Positions 46,247 through 58,056 of a DNA stretch of 64,000 nucleotides are shown here, one piece after another; position 1 is the stretch's first letter, and every line of letters begins with the position of its first letter. A model generated the notes under the pieces. The model was not told the DNA's origin. It ran no database searches and was given only the letters and a program-made list of their open reading frames with translations. The stretch is from Macrocybe gigantea (Eukaryota; Basidiomycota; Agaricomycetes; Agaricales; Callistosporiaceae), in assembly GCA_011319805.1 (NCBI GenBank), contig SJRY01000294.1:229057-293056 (forward strand), given 5' to 3'. The translations under genes were made by a program, and so were the position numbers.

Positions 46247-48369
46247 GCAGCGCGATCGGACAGGATTGGAAAATCGTCTGCTTTTTTTTTTTTTCTTTTT
46301 TTTTTGATTTTCTTATTTATGCGCGCTTTAATTCTTTTCTCTGCTTTCTTTCTCCCTTTCTTCGAGAAGCGCGCTGGTTCGACGCTCTGGACTTTTTTTT
46401 TTTTTTCGTTTTTTATCCCGTATACTGCTTTACGAAAACCTCGCTGCCCCTGCGCCCCCCCCCCCTCTTCCCTCCCCTACCCCTTCTTATCCTCTCCAGC
46501 CCATGAGATTACTTTTCTTGAATGCGGAATTGTCTCCTAGGCACGTCAGCCGCCACGAATGATATCATAATTACTTTGCGTAGCCAAGCCATCTCTTACC
46601 AGCGCCGCATACGTACGCATGTCGAAAATGCGTCTATCAACCCCTCTCTCCGCGATCTATCACTCATAAGGACCAGCTAGGCGCCCGAGCTGTCACATTG
46701 CCTCTGCAAACGCCATACATGACTAGTACATGCTGTTCTGTTTTTTTTTTTTTTTCTAATTTATTTCTAATTTCGCGCTAGAACTTTGTTTTGACGTACA
46801 GGTTCGTGCGAATGAGTGCGCGCCACGGAACGGCGTTCTTCATCTTTTGTACGCGGATAACGTACGTACTATGTACGGTCGTTTGACCTATGCTGCATGG
46901 AGCTTGTGCTGGCTGTTCATTTTGCAACAGCATCGGATTATGTATGGTGCATCAAGTATCGGTATATCAGGGAATTTCGTGGAGCTCGGAGCGCGCATGC
47001 AGTGATTCGTCTGACTAAACGTTCCCTCTCTACATTCATGTTGGATCGCGATTGCGCATGACTGGAGCAGAGTGGCTGCGGACACATTGCAGTAAAATGT
47101 GTGGCAATAACCTCAAAAGTGCAGACACGTCCGCACGTCCTGTAAAAACGCTCGTGCCTTTTTCATTGCTGGTTCCATATGTCAAGTCCGTGAGTGTTTT
47201 GAATACAACTCGCTATTTTGCCTCGTATGTATGACATGTGCATGAAAGCTCACATATACTTATGTGCTATCTTTTTCTTCTGCGAGGCAGGGTAGTGTAA
47301 ATGACTGTTCTTGCCTGCAAACCAACGGTGGCAATACGAATCTCGACAGGCGCGACCGTTACCTTTTTTTTTTTTTGCCCAGAGCTTTTACCCTTCCCCT
47401 AGTCACGCTTCTTGATCGTCTCGCAGAAAAAATTCGCCGCTGTTGCGGGTGCTGCTGATCTTGCATGGACCTGCGTTCATCGAGATAACAGCCATTTGAA
47501 TTTGCTGCATATCGGACGGTTGTTGTATCCTAGCGTGGCGTGAAAGCCTCCTGGTGGGACTCGATGCGAGATGTTCATGAAAAAAAAAAGCAGTCGTCGT
47601 TCGCGTCAGCGACGTCTAGGATGGAAACAAGGGCTCATGGGTCTTCCTGTCCTGACCTCTTATCGTCATCCGTCTCAGTCGTCATCCGTCTCGATGACGA
47701 TGGAGAGTTCAACGCGGATGTATGGCAAAACAAGAGCCCGAGTTACATACTGCAAGAAGCCATGAACGCTTTGCGGCCCAGTTCCGTCGCGACTGGTTGC
47801 CACAAGCTTTGCCGACTCGCATTCACACGTCCTGCGCCATAATTAGGTCGTTCATCCACCTGCAAGTCCATGAGTGTTCTAAACATAGGTAGCCCAATAT
47901 AATGCATATGAAAATAGACACATGTCTCTTGTCTTCTGCTTCATCCGAGGAAAACCAACGCGAATGCAGCGCTGCTCGCCCCTCGTCCTTCACTTTCGGG
48001 GCTCTGCCTCTAGACTATGCAGACAGCTGCGGGTGCCTTCGCTGCCGTACAGGCACTGACCTCAAACTCTCATCGTATGGCACACTAACAAGACGATCGC
48101 GCCACGCGATTCAATTTCGGAAAATCCTGGCACGCTCCACTGCGCTTATATCGTTCTCCGAGCTTCATCCTCCAGCGATATCTCACGAAGCACCCAAAAA
48201 TTGCGACAACTTGCAGGGGGCTTCATTCTCTCAGTGCCCAGGCGGCCCCGCGGGGGGTTGATGAATTGTAAAGACGACAACCATGTGCTCCATCGGGTGC
48301 GTTCCCCTGGGTCAAAATTTTCCGCACCTTCTCCGCGCGCGTCACGATAAACACAAATTGCAAGACGCG
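46247..48369. other. 2.1-kb region without a supported gene
   Basis: Short frames only. It contains several long T-runs (46282-46305, 46393-46406, 46741-46755, 47364-47376) and a C run near 46457. An imperfect direct repeat CGTCATCCGTCTC occurs twice around 47664-47693. No RNA gene recognised. Confidence 0.45.
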
Positions 48370-48376
48370 TATAAAA
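48370..48376 (+). promoter_or_regulatory. TATA box of the second AA9 gene
   Basis: TATAAAA lies 58 bases upstream of the ATG at 48428, an optimal distance for a strong, regulated fungal promoter. Confidence 0.55.
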
Positions 48377-48427
48377 GGCCTGGGCTTAGTGGTCGTTCGG
48401 TCAAAGATTGCGTCGCGTCTTGAAAAG

Positions 48428-49333
48428 ATGAAGCTCGTCAGTCTTCTTGGTCTCGCCTTCCTAACCCAGAGTGTCTCCGCGCACTGTACGTCCTTCCTGC
48501 CATAAGGTCTAGCGTCAACACTCTCACTGCAATCCCCCTCTATGCTTCAGATATCTGGCACACCTTGATCGCGGGCAGCACGACCTCGTCTGCTGCCGTG
48601 CGCCAGCCGCAGACCAATTCGCCCGTGACGGACGTCACGTCGAACGACATCCGTTGCAACGTCAGCCCTACACCAGCCACGGAGACGGTGACCGTCGCCG
48701 CCGGGTCCACGATCGGTTTCCAGCTCGACAACACGGTGTATCACGAGGGCCCCGCCGCGATCTACCTCGGCAAGGCACCTAGCACCGCGGCGAGTTGGGA
48801 TGGCAGCGGAGCAAACTGGTTCAAGGTGCGTTATCCGGAGAACTAAAGGCGAGTTGGTTGACATTTTGGTTAGATTGCAGAGTGGGGCGCGACGTTTAAC
48901 CCGTTCGGCTTCACCGACTATGGCGCCTCTCAACTAACGACCACAATCCCAGCCAACACGCCTCCAGGCGAGGTATTTCCTTCCACTGCTCCTCACTGCA
49001 CCGTTCCCTTGAATGCTGACCGCACGCTCTCGCTACCCGACAGTATCTCGTCCGCATCGAACAGATTGGGCTGCACGTCGCCGGCGCGCCGCAGTGGTTC
49101 ATCTCGTGTGCGCAGATCCACGTCACGGGCTCCGGCACAGGCAACCCGAGCAAGGTGTCGATCCCTGGATACGTCTCGCCCACCGGTGAGTTCCCCGTGA
49201 TTGGCTCGTCTATCGCTCGTGAACTCGGTTTTTGACTTTTCTCTTTATCACAGATCCTGGTCTCACGGTCAACATCTACTACCCGGTTCCGACAGCGTAC
49301 ACAGTCCCTGGGCCCGCCGTCTGGAGAGGATAA
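48428..49333 (+). CDS. AA9 lytic polysaccharide monooxygenase with Phe at the axial copper position
   Basis: A signal peptide MKLVSLLGLAFLTQSVSA precedes HYIWHTLIAG, giving His1 of the copper brace; the codon for Tyr2 is split by the first intron. Later exons read SNDIRCN, TVYHEGPAAIYLGKAP (second copper His), GANWFKIAEWG and PPGEYLVRIEQIGLHVAGAP, with the conserved E-x-I-x-LH block. Next is QWFISCAQIHVTGSG, and the end is DPGLTVNIYYPVPTAYTVPG followed by PAVWRG, stop 49331..49333. In most AA9 proteins the block before ISCAQ is FY, with the Tyr as axial ligand; here it is WF. All other hallmarks are intact. Secreted polysaccharide oxidase. No carbohydrate-binding module is seen. Confidence 0.88.
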
Positions 49334-49462
49334 GCGCGAGAGTGACGTTTCTGATATTCTTGATCGTCTTGTGTTTTCTACCATGCATGTGCTTGTACAA
49401 TTTATGGCTCTCTTGCTGAACTTCAAGCCGCGTGTCTGTAACCAGAAAGGGAGACTTGGCGG

Positions 49463-52400
49463 TCATATTGACAACCAACGTCTGTAGATCGCGTCTGCCA
49501 GGGGTGTCGCTCCAGTGAGCACATAAATAAGAGATAAATTATACGCCGCTTCGCGTGCAAAGTTGTTGCCCTGCGGCCAAAAAAAGTCTTTCAATGTTGA
49601 TCATCGATTTCCAACAACTAAACTTCTCACCTCTGTTGTTGACTTGTCCGCCATTTCAAGGACTCGTTCGTAGTGCCGTGCCGCATGAGAATACAAGCCT
49701 ACTCCGACAACGATTCAGCAGGACAATCGTATTATAGAACGACAGATACGGACTCAGTTGATGGAATGCCCTCCCAAAGTTGAACTCGACTTCCGCAACG
49801 CCTTGAGGATCATGCACGCGCAGCTGTCGATACTGTGAGAGGAACGCCATGGCCTGTCGATGAGCCGAGATCAACGACCCGTAACGATGCAAAGCGTAAT
49901 ATCGTACGCACCTGGCTATAAGGTGATGTCGATTATCTGACTGCCGTTGCATTGCCCTCCCGATGGATGCTATTGCCAAGCACAGACAGATCATGGGATC
50001 CTCTGGGCAATAATCATACGCATGCAGCAGATAAACTAAGATCAATCAACGTCAGTGAACATATAAGTGGAGTTCTGATGCTCGAGTCGCTCACAAATAG
50101 CGCTCTGGTAGCTTTTTGCAGCTATGCAGATCTGCCCATAGATCGCCACAATGATCGGATTTGGCTTCTTGGGAATCTCCGTCTGCTCTTTCTCTCCGCT
50201 TGAAACATGCTCACTTGTCTCCGCCTCCTCGTCACCCAATTCCTCCACATCCGCCGACTTGATCTGTGCTGAAGGGGCATACCGCTTGTTAAGCGAGTTC
50301 CATTTCAAGACCTCTGGGCTCTTGAACGCTGTGTCGGCGAGCTTGAGCTCTCGAAACAGATGTTTCTGCAGCGTCGAAGTGATGAAAGCATCGGTCTCCC
50401 TCAATCCACTGGATAGTGCAGCAAGGAGGACGCGTTGTGGTTCGTTGTTAAACTGATGCGCTGTAATGAGCTTTCGTGCATGTTCAACAACGACAGACGG
50501 CCGGCCGATTGCCAGGGCGCATGCTGGTTAGGTATTCAGTAATGAAATGAAGAGGACACTCAAAGCACACTGACTGATCAAAGCAAGTCGTATAGAATCC
50601 TGCCGTTCACGGGATTGGAATGCATTCGAAACCAGAAGGTGGCGCAGGACCTCATCGGCGACTTCGTATTGCCCTCGAGAGGTAAGAAGGAATGCATACT
50701 GCGAACTTTATGAGAAATAAAGTCCATCATACACGTCGATTGCATATATTCACCTGCATGAACAGACGAAGCCAATCACTGAAGTTGACTCCACGGAATA
50801 CATCGACCGCGCCCTTCGGAGCTCTGTTAGCCAACACATCGTGCTCTGCTTCATAGGCACGTCAGCTCGTTCGCGCGTTGAAAAAAGCAAATCGTTGCCA
50901 ACCCATTTCAAGATGCAGCCGTGACGCCATTCTGTCCTCATCATCTTCATTCGTCTGCTGGTTTTTGCGAGCCCTGGACCTCGGAAACATCCCGCGGAAC
51001 GGGTTAGTCTAAAAGATCGCACGCAAGTCGGTCGATCGAGGCAAAAGCAGAACCATATAATAGCTCACTCTGCTCGTCAAGAAGAGGTTGCGCGTCTCGC
51101 GGAAGGTGTCGACCAACTTTTCCGCTTCCAGCAACCACACCCTTACCGCATCCTCTTCACCCGCAAGCATTCGGGGCCACAGCTCCTGCACACGGCGATA
51201 CCCTCTCATTACCTCCTTTTCTCGCTCAGCCTCCAGCTCACGTAGCTGGGCGTGGGTCAAACGCTGCTGTGCCTTGGACGTGACTTTGCCCTTGCCGGCC
51301 GCGCGCTCCTCGAACAGCGATGTTGACGTGAGCGTGCTGCCTTCTCGCTGCATAGCGCTGGGTTCCTTGCCGCGTTTCTTGCGCGAGTCAATGACTGGAG
51401 GGGATGGTGAATGGTGTGTTTATATGCATGTGCCGCGGCATGGGATACCAACCTTCATACACAAGCTCGAGAGCTTTGCGGGGTTCGTTGAGGATCTCAT
51501 ATATTTCTGCAAGCTTCATCTTTGCGTCGTTGTTGGTGGGATCCGCCAATCTCACTGAAACGGGCATGAGATCTGGAGTGCATATCTGAAATGACCAATA
51601 CCATGTTCATAAACCTCTGCCGCTTCCTTGAGTTCATCCAACATTCGAAGACAGGCCGCAGTTTGAAGCAGAACATACAGACTACTTGTCTAGATTATGA
51701 TTAGAACGCAACGAAAAGGCAGAGACAAGAAAGATGCTTACTACTTCGTCAACACCAAGAAGCTCGTAAATGGGTCTGGCATCGGCGTACATCTCACGTT
51801 CAAAATACGCGTCTGCAATTTCCGTGAACAATGGAGCGTAATCCAGGACGTCCTGAGATAGTACAACGTTGGCGTGCGTCTGATGCAGCTATCAATAAGT
51901 GATATTTTCATGGAAACGAACGAAACGGACCTTCCCCTCTTCGATGTCACCCATCTTGATCCTCGCCACCGCCAAACGATGCCGAGCATTAATATCAAGA
52001 GGAAATCTCCCCGGCTCAATATACCCATCCTCGCCCGTGACAACCCTCGGTGGAAACTCCAGCAGATCATACTCCCTATCGTCCGCACACAAATCCCAGT
52101 ACTTCTGCTCTGCACGACCCTGTAGCCACCTGCACCCCTTTCTTATCGCATCAACGGCGCGGTCATAGTCTCCAAGCGTGTTGTAGATGTCCGCGAGGAC
52201 CAGGATCTCCATAAGGCCGAACCCTCCGCCAATGATCTCGACATTGTTCGCGACGTCTACTCCGCGACCCGAAGGATACGACTTGTGGTAGTGCTCAAAG
52301 GCGTCCTGGAAGAGAGTCACGCATGTGGGAAGCTCTGAGAGCTCGATTAGGATGGGCCGAAGCTCGGAGAGGACGGTCAGGTCATGCGGGAAGCGTTTGA

Positions 52401-53460
52401 GGATGGAGAGGAAAGAATTTCGAGCCTGTGACGAGAAAATATTAAGATCTGCGAGTTGTAGAAACGAAGGCAGGAATAATTACAGTCTTGAGATCTCCTA
52501 TTTCTTTCGCCAGAGAGGCGCGGTCCCATAGCGCATCGGCATTGGTTGGGTCGAGGCTGTATACTTTGCGATAACAATAGAGAGCCTGTTGGTTGAACCC
52601 AAGCTCCCTAATGAAGGATTGGTGTTAGATTTTCGTCGAAAACAATGGAGACGACGCACACACCTGGACTGCCGTGCCAGCCGATCCCACTCATCCGCAT
52701 CGTGTCTGAGATGTGCGGCCATGATCCTGAGCTGCAGCGCTTTCTGATCTTGGCCCATATCAGCGTAACACTGAGCTAAAACGGACCACGCCGCGACCGC
52801 GCGCGGCTCGATGCGTATCACCTCCTGCATGATGCGAACCGCCTCTGGATGTCGCTGTCAACATACGCTTGGTTCCCTTCGCCGATCAGTGCGCGGACTT
52901 GCTGGGACAGGACAGGGCCCGCCTGGCGGCCCTTCTTCTCGCTGAGGTTAGCAAATGGAGAAGGGGTTAGTAGATGTGGGAGAGGGGACGCACCTTCCTG
53001 CGCCGCCGTCGTCCAACGCCAGAGGCTTCGCGCAGGTCATCGCGGAACTCGGCCTCCCGTTCCTCAATATTGAAATCCCAGTCTCTAGCCAAAACACCAG
53101 CGCCGTCAGACGTGTCCCGGCTCCTTATGTTCTGAATGAGACGACTGGGGGCTGGAAAGTCAACCATTGATTATAAGCGAGGTTATCGAGACTGACTCAA
53201 AATCCCCCTCGATCTCCTTCTCTGCGTGCACTGCCTCTGGCTCAACTAACCCCGCTTCCTCTTCCTCTTCGCTTTCTTCTTCCTCTTCCTCACTCAAAAA
53301 CTCGTTTTCTGATGTTCCTGGATTGGAATCTTGTTTAGGATTCGTCGCACAAATTCGAGCTGCCTGCTTTATGCTGACCGTAGGAATCCTCGTCCTCTAT
53401 TATGGAATCGTTGTCCGAAACCGTTCCGTCGCGTTCATTTCGATCTTCTGCTGGGGCCAT
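49463..53460 (-). CDS. TFC4: TFIIIC TPR subunit (Tfc4/GTF3C3 homologue)
   Basis: It starts MAPAEDRNERDGTVSDNDSI at 53460 with a strongly acidic N-terminal exon (runs of Glu around 53260-53300) and a basic segment RRRRRK. A long series of TPR repeats follows, including VIRIEPRAVAAWSVLAQCYA, DEWDRLARQSRELG, SLDPTNADALWDRASLAKE, LMEILVLADIYNTLGDYDRA, INARHRLAVARIKMG and LADPTNNDAKMKLAEIYE. C-terminal motifs are VLLAALSSGLRETDAF, LHAYDYCPEDPMICLCLAIA, EVEFNFGRAFHQL and, in the last exon, AREAAYNLSLIYVLTGAT, with stop 49463..49465. This is the tau131/hTFIIIC102 scaffold that recruits TFIIIB to tRNA genes. The frame is intact across at least a dozen introns. Confidence 0.9.
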
Positions 53461-53545
53461 GCAGGATTAGGAACGCGTTCCAATTTTGATTGCTTCCTGC
53501 TTGTGATTACGTAATGCGGTACTGAATGGCGAGGCTTTTTCTGCC

Positions 53546-53800
53546 ATGGCCGACGATCAAAATTATGGCATCGTAAGATTGAGTAACAGCTTCAGCCAAA
53601 CACGACGCATATTAAAAGGGTTACGTGCGATCCACCAACCGGCAGGCAAGCTGCTGGGACGGATCTTATTTCCTGATGATCGCAAACAAATTAGACTTGG
53701 GCTGTCTACGGTTGCCGAGCAGGGTCAGGTCAAAAAAAGCCTAATGGATGGGCTGCCAGAGGGGCTGGCACCGCTTCTTCAGGAATTCTGGCGGTCGTGA
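53546..53800 (+). CDS. Small conserved-looking 84-residue protein
   Basis: A single uninterrupted frame begins MADDQNYGIVRLSNSF with a good start context (GCCATGG) and ends LLQEFWRS, stop 53798..53800. It is rich in basic residues, with no signal peptide or membrane helix. It is divergent from TFC4, 85 bases apart, a spacing typical of paired genes in compact fungal genomes. Family not recognised; it could also be an exon of a longer gene. Confidence 0.45.
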   Translation: MADDQNYGIVRLSNSFSQTRRILKGLRAIHQPAGKLLGRILFPDDRKQIRLGLSTVAEQGQVKKSLMDGLPEGLAPLLQEFWRS

Positions 53801-53946
53801 CAGTAGATATAATCTTGATCAGCATGTGTACATTTTTACAATCAAGTAATTGTTAGGTATCTTAATCAAATTTTCAAAGGTGTGACATTTATCTAAGTAG
53901 CACCAACCGACACTGGAGCAATTTCACTACGTACAGAATTACAGTA

Positions 53947-55640
53947 TCAAAGCCAGATGTGTTTGACTCTCTGACCTTTCTCTGCATCTTCCGCTGGGCA
54001 AGGGACCTCTATCATCCGACGACTCCTCTTGGGATCGGCATACCAGTCTACAACCCTCGCGTGAGTGAAATACACCCATGAGACACGTCCAGGTGTACAA
54101 ATATGATGAGTTTTCATAACGTCAGGTTGCCATTCTTCGACCTCGTGAAATAAGGCATTGGAACGCAGAATAACAACATCACCAGGCCTATAACTGTTTT
54201 CTGCATCAGCATCAATTTCAGATGTAGAATAAAAACATACGCCAGACGCAAGTTCAAATCAGGCAGATTTAAATAGCCACCTGTGAAGGACCCAGCACAT
54301 GTAATAGCGCAGATGCCCCAGTCCTTGTCGTCAATGTGAACGCCGACTTGCAATTTCCAAAGTGTAGCTACACCTAGAAAAATGCTGTGCCGCTCCCTGA
54401 TATAACGACCACATTCAGCTGTTCTATTGAGTACCTTATACTCATCAGGACAGAGGCGCTGCACAAGAATATCAATATAGTGCGCCTGGCGATTGAGATC
54501 AGTGAGATATTTTGTAGCACGATCTTGCCGGCGAACGCTTGTTTGCAGATAGCTTCCAGCCCCAACTAATTGAGCTGAGGGAATTGGACCTTCATTCTAT
54601 GTATTACAAGCTATCAGTTCAGGAGTTCGAAAGCCTTATTAGTTGGATAGGCTTACGAAATGACCTTGTTCGAACCATCTCTCTACATCGTGGCGCAGCC
54701 CAACATTTTCGAATATATCTACGGAGACTTCACCCTGCTCCTTAGTCGACAAATCTCGTTCGACCTCATACTTCATGAACGGAAAGGAGCTGTTGGTTTC
54801 ATGGCGTTTGTCGTCAATCTTGTCCGGAGAGTCCATCGGAAGGTCAGCAAAAGCACGCTGTGTTTGCTGCAGACTATAACTTGCTTCTGTTGACTATGTA
54901 AAAGTAATTAGCATCTGTTTCCATAAAGGAGAAGCCTTACTGTAAAGCCGTCGGGGTGTCTACCTGGTTTCCCAGATCCTTGAACATATTCATGATAACT
55001 TGCGTATATCACGAGCACATTGCCATCTACATCGACCCATTTTCCAGATTTGTCACGCACTTCTTGGCCACTGGACTTCATCTCTGCTGCTTTATGGATG
55101 GCCTCGAGCTTAGCTGCTTCCGTGCTCGCTCGAACCTTGAGATCAGACAGGGAGACAGGAGCTTGGAAGGCTGGAGTATCAAATCAGCCTATACAGTCCA
55201 TCAACCAGACAGAAACTACATACTATTATTCTTGAGGTACGTTGCGAGCTCGTTCGCCCGTCTAGTGTACCAGTGGTCTTCGGATCTCCAGCAAGCGGCG
55301 ACCTTGGGATCAGCCCAGTCCTGACTGAAGACCTCGCCGCGGTTAGTACCATGACCTCGGCGTGGCGGAAAACGTGGGACGGAATAACCAGGCCGGGTGG
55401 ATGGAATAGCAGCAGATTGACGACTCGGCCACGGAATGGTGCCACTGCGAGTTCCGTACGGCGCTACCGCACGACGCCGGCGCTGCCAGCAGTGACGTCA
55501 GTCAAAGAAAGCGAATCGAAACCAGTACTCACAGGTTCTGCATGTCCCCTGGCGGCTGACGGGTGGTTCACCATGTCCGGAGGAGCTGACGCTGTAAGGC
55601 GGTGTAGGCGGATGCCGAATGGTGGCAGGCACTTGTGTGG
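53947..55640 (-). CDS. TET/JBP-like 2-oxoglutarate Fe(II) dioxygenase of the KDZ-transposon-associated fungal type
   Basis: The N-terminal region reads HPPTPPYSVSSSG, then FRGRVVNLLLFHPPGLVIPS followed by HVFRHAEVMVL, then DWADPKVAACW and WYTRRANELATYL. After a lysine/glutamate-rich helix and WVDVDGNVLVIYASYHEYV come QTSVRRQDRATKYLTDLNRQ and IRERHSIFLGVATLWKLQVG. The catalytic core has H-x-D in VHIDDKDWG, then SFTGGYLNLPDL, YRPGDVVILRSNALFHEVEEW (distal His) and PGRVSWVYFTHARV (the Arg for 2-oxoglutarate). Stop at 53947..53949. Agaricomycetes carry many such genes linked to KDZ transposons, and some oxidise 5-methylcytosine. No KDZ transposase is visible here. At the expected start the codon is GTG (about 55637), so the first exon may be defective. 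Confidence 0.68.
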
Positions 55641-56079
55641 AGATCAGGTGTCAGTCACATGACCGCCACGCATATTTATGACGTGACGGTTGATATGTTT
55701 TCCTTCTTCGCCACACTCCGCGTCTGAGCGAGAAGATCGACGCGTTGAGCGAAGGACTCTTGTAGTCCAGTTGGGGCAATGAACCTCACCGGATGCCACG
55801 CGCCTGAGCGAGATGATCGGCGCTAATGGTGACGAGCACTTCGACTGTAAATGTCGAAGTGTCGCCGGTGAGGCTTTCAATGGAGTTCTCTCCTCATTTT
55901 GTCGGGCGTCCTCGGGCGCATTGTCATTTTCTGCCTGTCTCTACAATACTTCTCACTGTTCCTTCCTCCTTCAGGTTGCCTATCCCTTGTCCACAGGCCA
56001 CAGGCCCTCTGCCTACTGCATCCTTCGCGGGACTGCATTCTCCGCGTTCTTTCCTATTCAGTGCCTGCCTTGGAGGGCC

Positions 56080-58056
56080 ATGAGCCGTCTCCCAACTTCT
56101 AAACTGGCCAAACGCTATAGCCGGGCAGACTTGCAGATGCACCCTGATTCGAATGGTCAGGCGGTCGCATCTGTTCCTACGGCGGACGAGACTGCAGGTC
56201 CAAGCGCCCTCGATAAGCCATCCAGCAGTGTGCCGCAGCCATCGGTTGAAGGTATGGTTCTTCTGGCGATATACCGACAGTTATGTTAGCGAGTACTAAT
56301 TCCTAATCTTTCATCATTCACCAAGCAACGCCGAATTCTTCTGCTCCCACTTCTACCCCGTCGTCAGAATCTCAGCCCTCGCCCCCGCTTGAGACTCCGC
56401 CCACTGAATCTGGCAGCGCCTTGTCTCCTGCATCAGATCCACCCTCTACGACCAAGTCGCTTCTCCGCAGATCGTTCTGGTTTGGTTCGCTTTCTGGACC
56501 CAAGGAGAATTCCACCAAGAATGTCGCCACCCTCGACAACCCAGTCGATCTGCATCTCAAAGAACTCTCTCATGCCAGCGAATTAATCTGTACAAATTCG
56601 GAACAAAGACCTGTGCATGATCCTTCCCTCCCCGCAACGTCGTCCTCAACAGTTCCCCAGATGCCAACTCCGGCGCGTCACAATGCCCAATCATCAGACT
56701 CTGCGCGGCCTGCCAAGACTGATCGACCTCCATCTACTCTTTTGGCTCCGTCGTCGACCCCACCTTGTCCGACGAAACCCGAACAGCATGATTCAGCGCT
56801 CTCCAACAATGATTCCGTTTCCCCTGCGGGCTCACCAATCCCATCTTCTTCAGACACGGCTCCGCCACCACCGTCATCATCTGTTCTCGCCATATCATCT
56901 GAGGACGAGGCGCCTCGCTTGTCCTCCTTCAATCAGTCCTCCAGTCGTTTTGGGCTTACCATTCCTTTCTTAGGGAGATCAAAGACCCCAGCCGATAATT
57001 CTTTGTCCCTCAATTCTACATCAAATCAAAGGCAACATGGTTAGTCCGTCGTTTTGTTCTGCAGATCTTTCGATGTTTTAATGCATCGTGTCAGAGCCGA
57101 GCAACATCACGCCCACGCCTGGAGAGGACCACGACCGAGGTCATCCTTTAATTGCCTCTAAAGACTCTCCCATTTCCCAGCCGTCACCTTTGCAGTCCTC
57201 TGACGAGATTACGACAGAGTACAATACTGTACGCGTAGTTTCGTCTACGACGTGGTGGGACTATGTTGGTTGGCGGTCGGGGTCGTCCGCATTCCCCGGT
57301 CCGGATCAAAAACACATGCAGACATCCTCAACGACGCCTGATATCACTCCTGTGAACCCCAATATTGAGAGGACTCCTCCAATTTCTTTCTCAGAAGGTG
57401 ACAGACAACATTTGGAAACTGTGTCCACAGCGCACGTGCAAACTGGGAACAAACAAATGTCCAAAGAAGATGATCTTGCATCGGCACCGCCAGAGACTGA
57501 AAAGAATCAAGGGTCATCGTGGTTCTCTCCCTGGTCATGGTCCTATGGTACTTCCATACCACCTGCTGACGGCAAGACAACTGTGATGGAAGCGTCGTCT
57601 GATTCTGTGCGAACGACAGTTATTCCCATTCACCCTCCGACGGCCGATGAAACAAGCATCACTTCACGGCAAGATGTTGCGCAAGTCAGCACTGCGCCAG
57701 CCAGCGCGTCGACTGCTAATCCGATCGAATCGACGATTGAGACCAATCGGTCAGGCTGGATTTCCTTCTTCTCTTCCAGATCGCTTTTGGTCAAGACTAT
57801 CACGGCTAGCGCTCCGGAAGGTAACAAGGAAATGGAGATAATGGACATCGAGGAGGACAGCCAACTTTCTTATGAGGAAGTTGTCGATACGAAAACTGCA
57901 GCCGAACCGAACGTCTCAGGCATAACACAATCTGCTCCCGTAACGCCATCCAGATCGCGCAGCGCTGAGACGAGCAGAGCGCCTTCTCCTGTGTCTGATC
58001 TTGCTTCAGGTAACCGAAAATCCTCCTTGAAACCACCATCGGCCCCCTTTTCATAG
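56080..58056 (+). CDS. Ser/Pro-rich protein lacking its expected C-terminal part
   Basis: Three long exons, starting MSRLPTSKLAKRYSRADLQM at 56080, encode a disordered Ser/Thr/Pro-rich protein. It is punctuated by short aromatic blocks: SLLRRSFWFGSLSG, TTWWDYVGWRSGSS, SSWFSPWSWSYGTS and RSGWISFFSSRSL. Then comes the acidic EMEIMDIEEDSQLSYEEV, and the frame ends SSLKPPSAPFS at stop 58054..58056. I associate such aromatic-block N-termini in mushrooms with longer proteins that continue into an alpha/beta-hydrolase-like domain, but no such domain follows. Immediately after the stop the sequence changes to an unrelated coiled-coil reading frame. The gene therefore seems cut at its 3' end. Confidence 0.5.

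Noticed and set aside
47571..47842. Short frames around a duplicated CGTCATCCGTCTC motif
   Set aside because: Two copies only, with no array structure; not a CRISPR-like or satellite repeat, and the frames show no domain.
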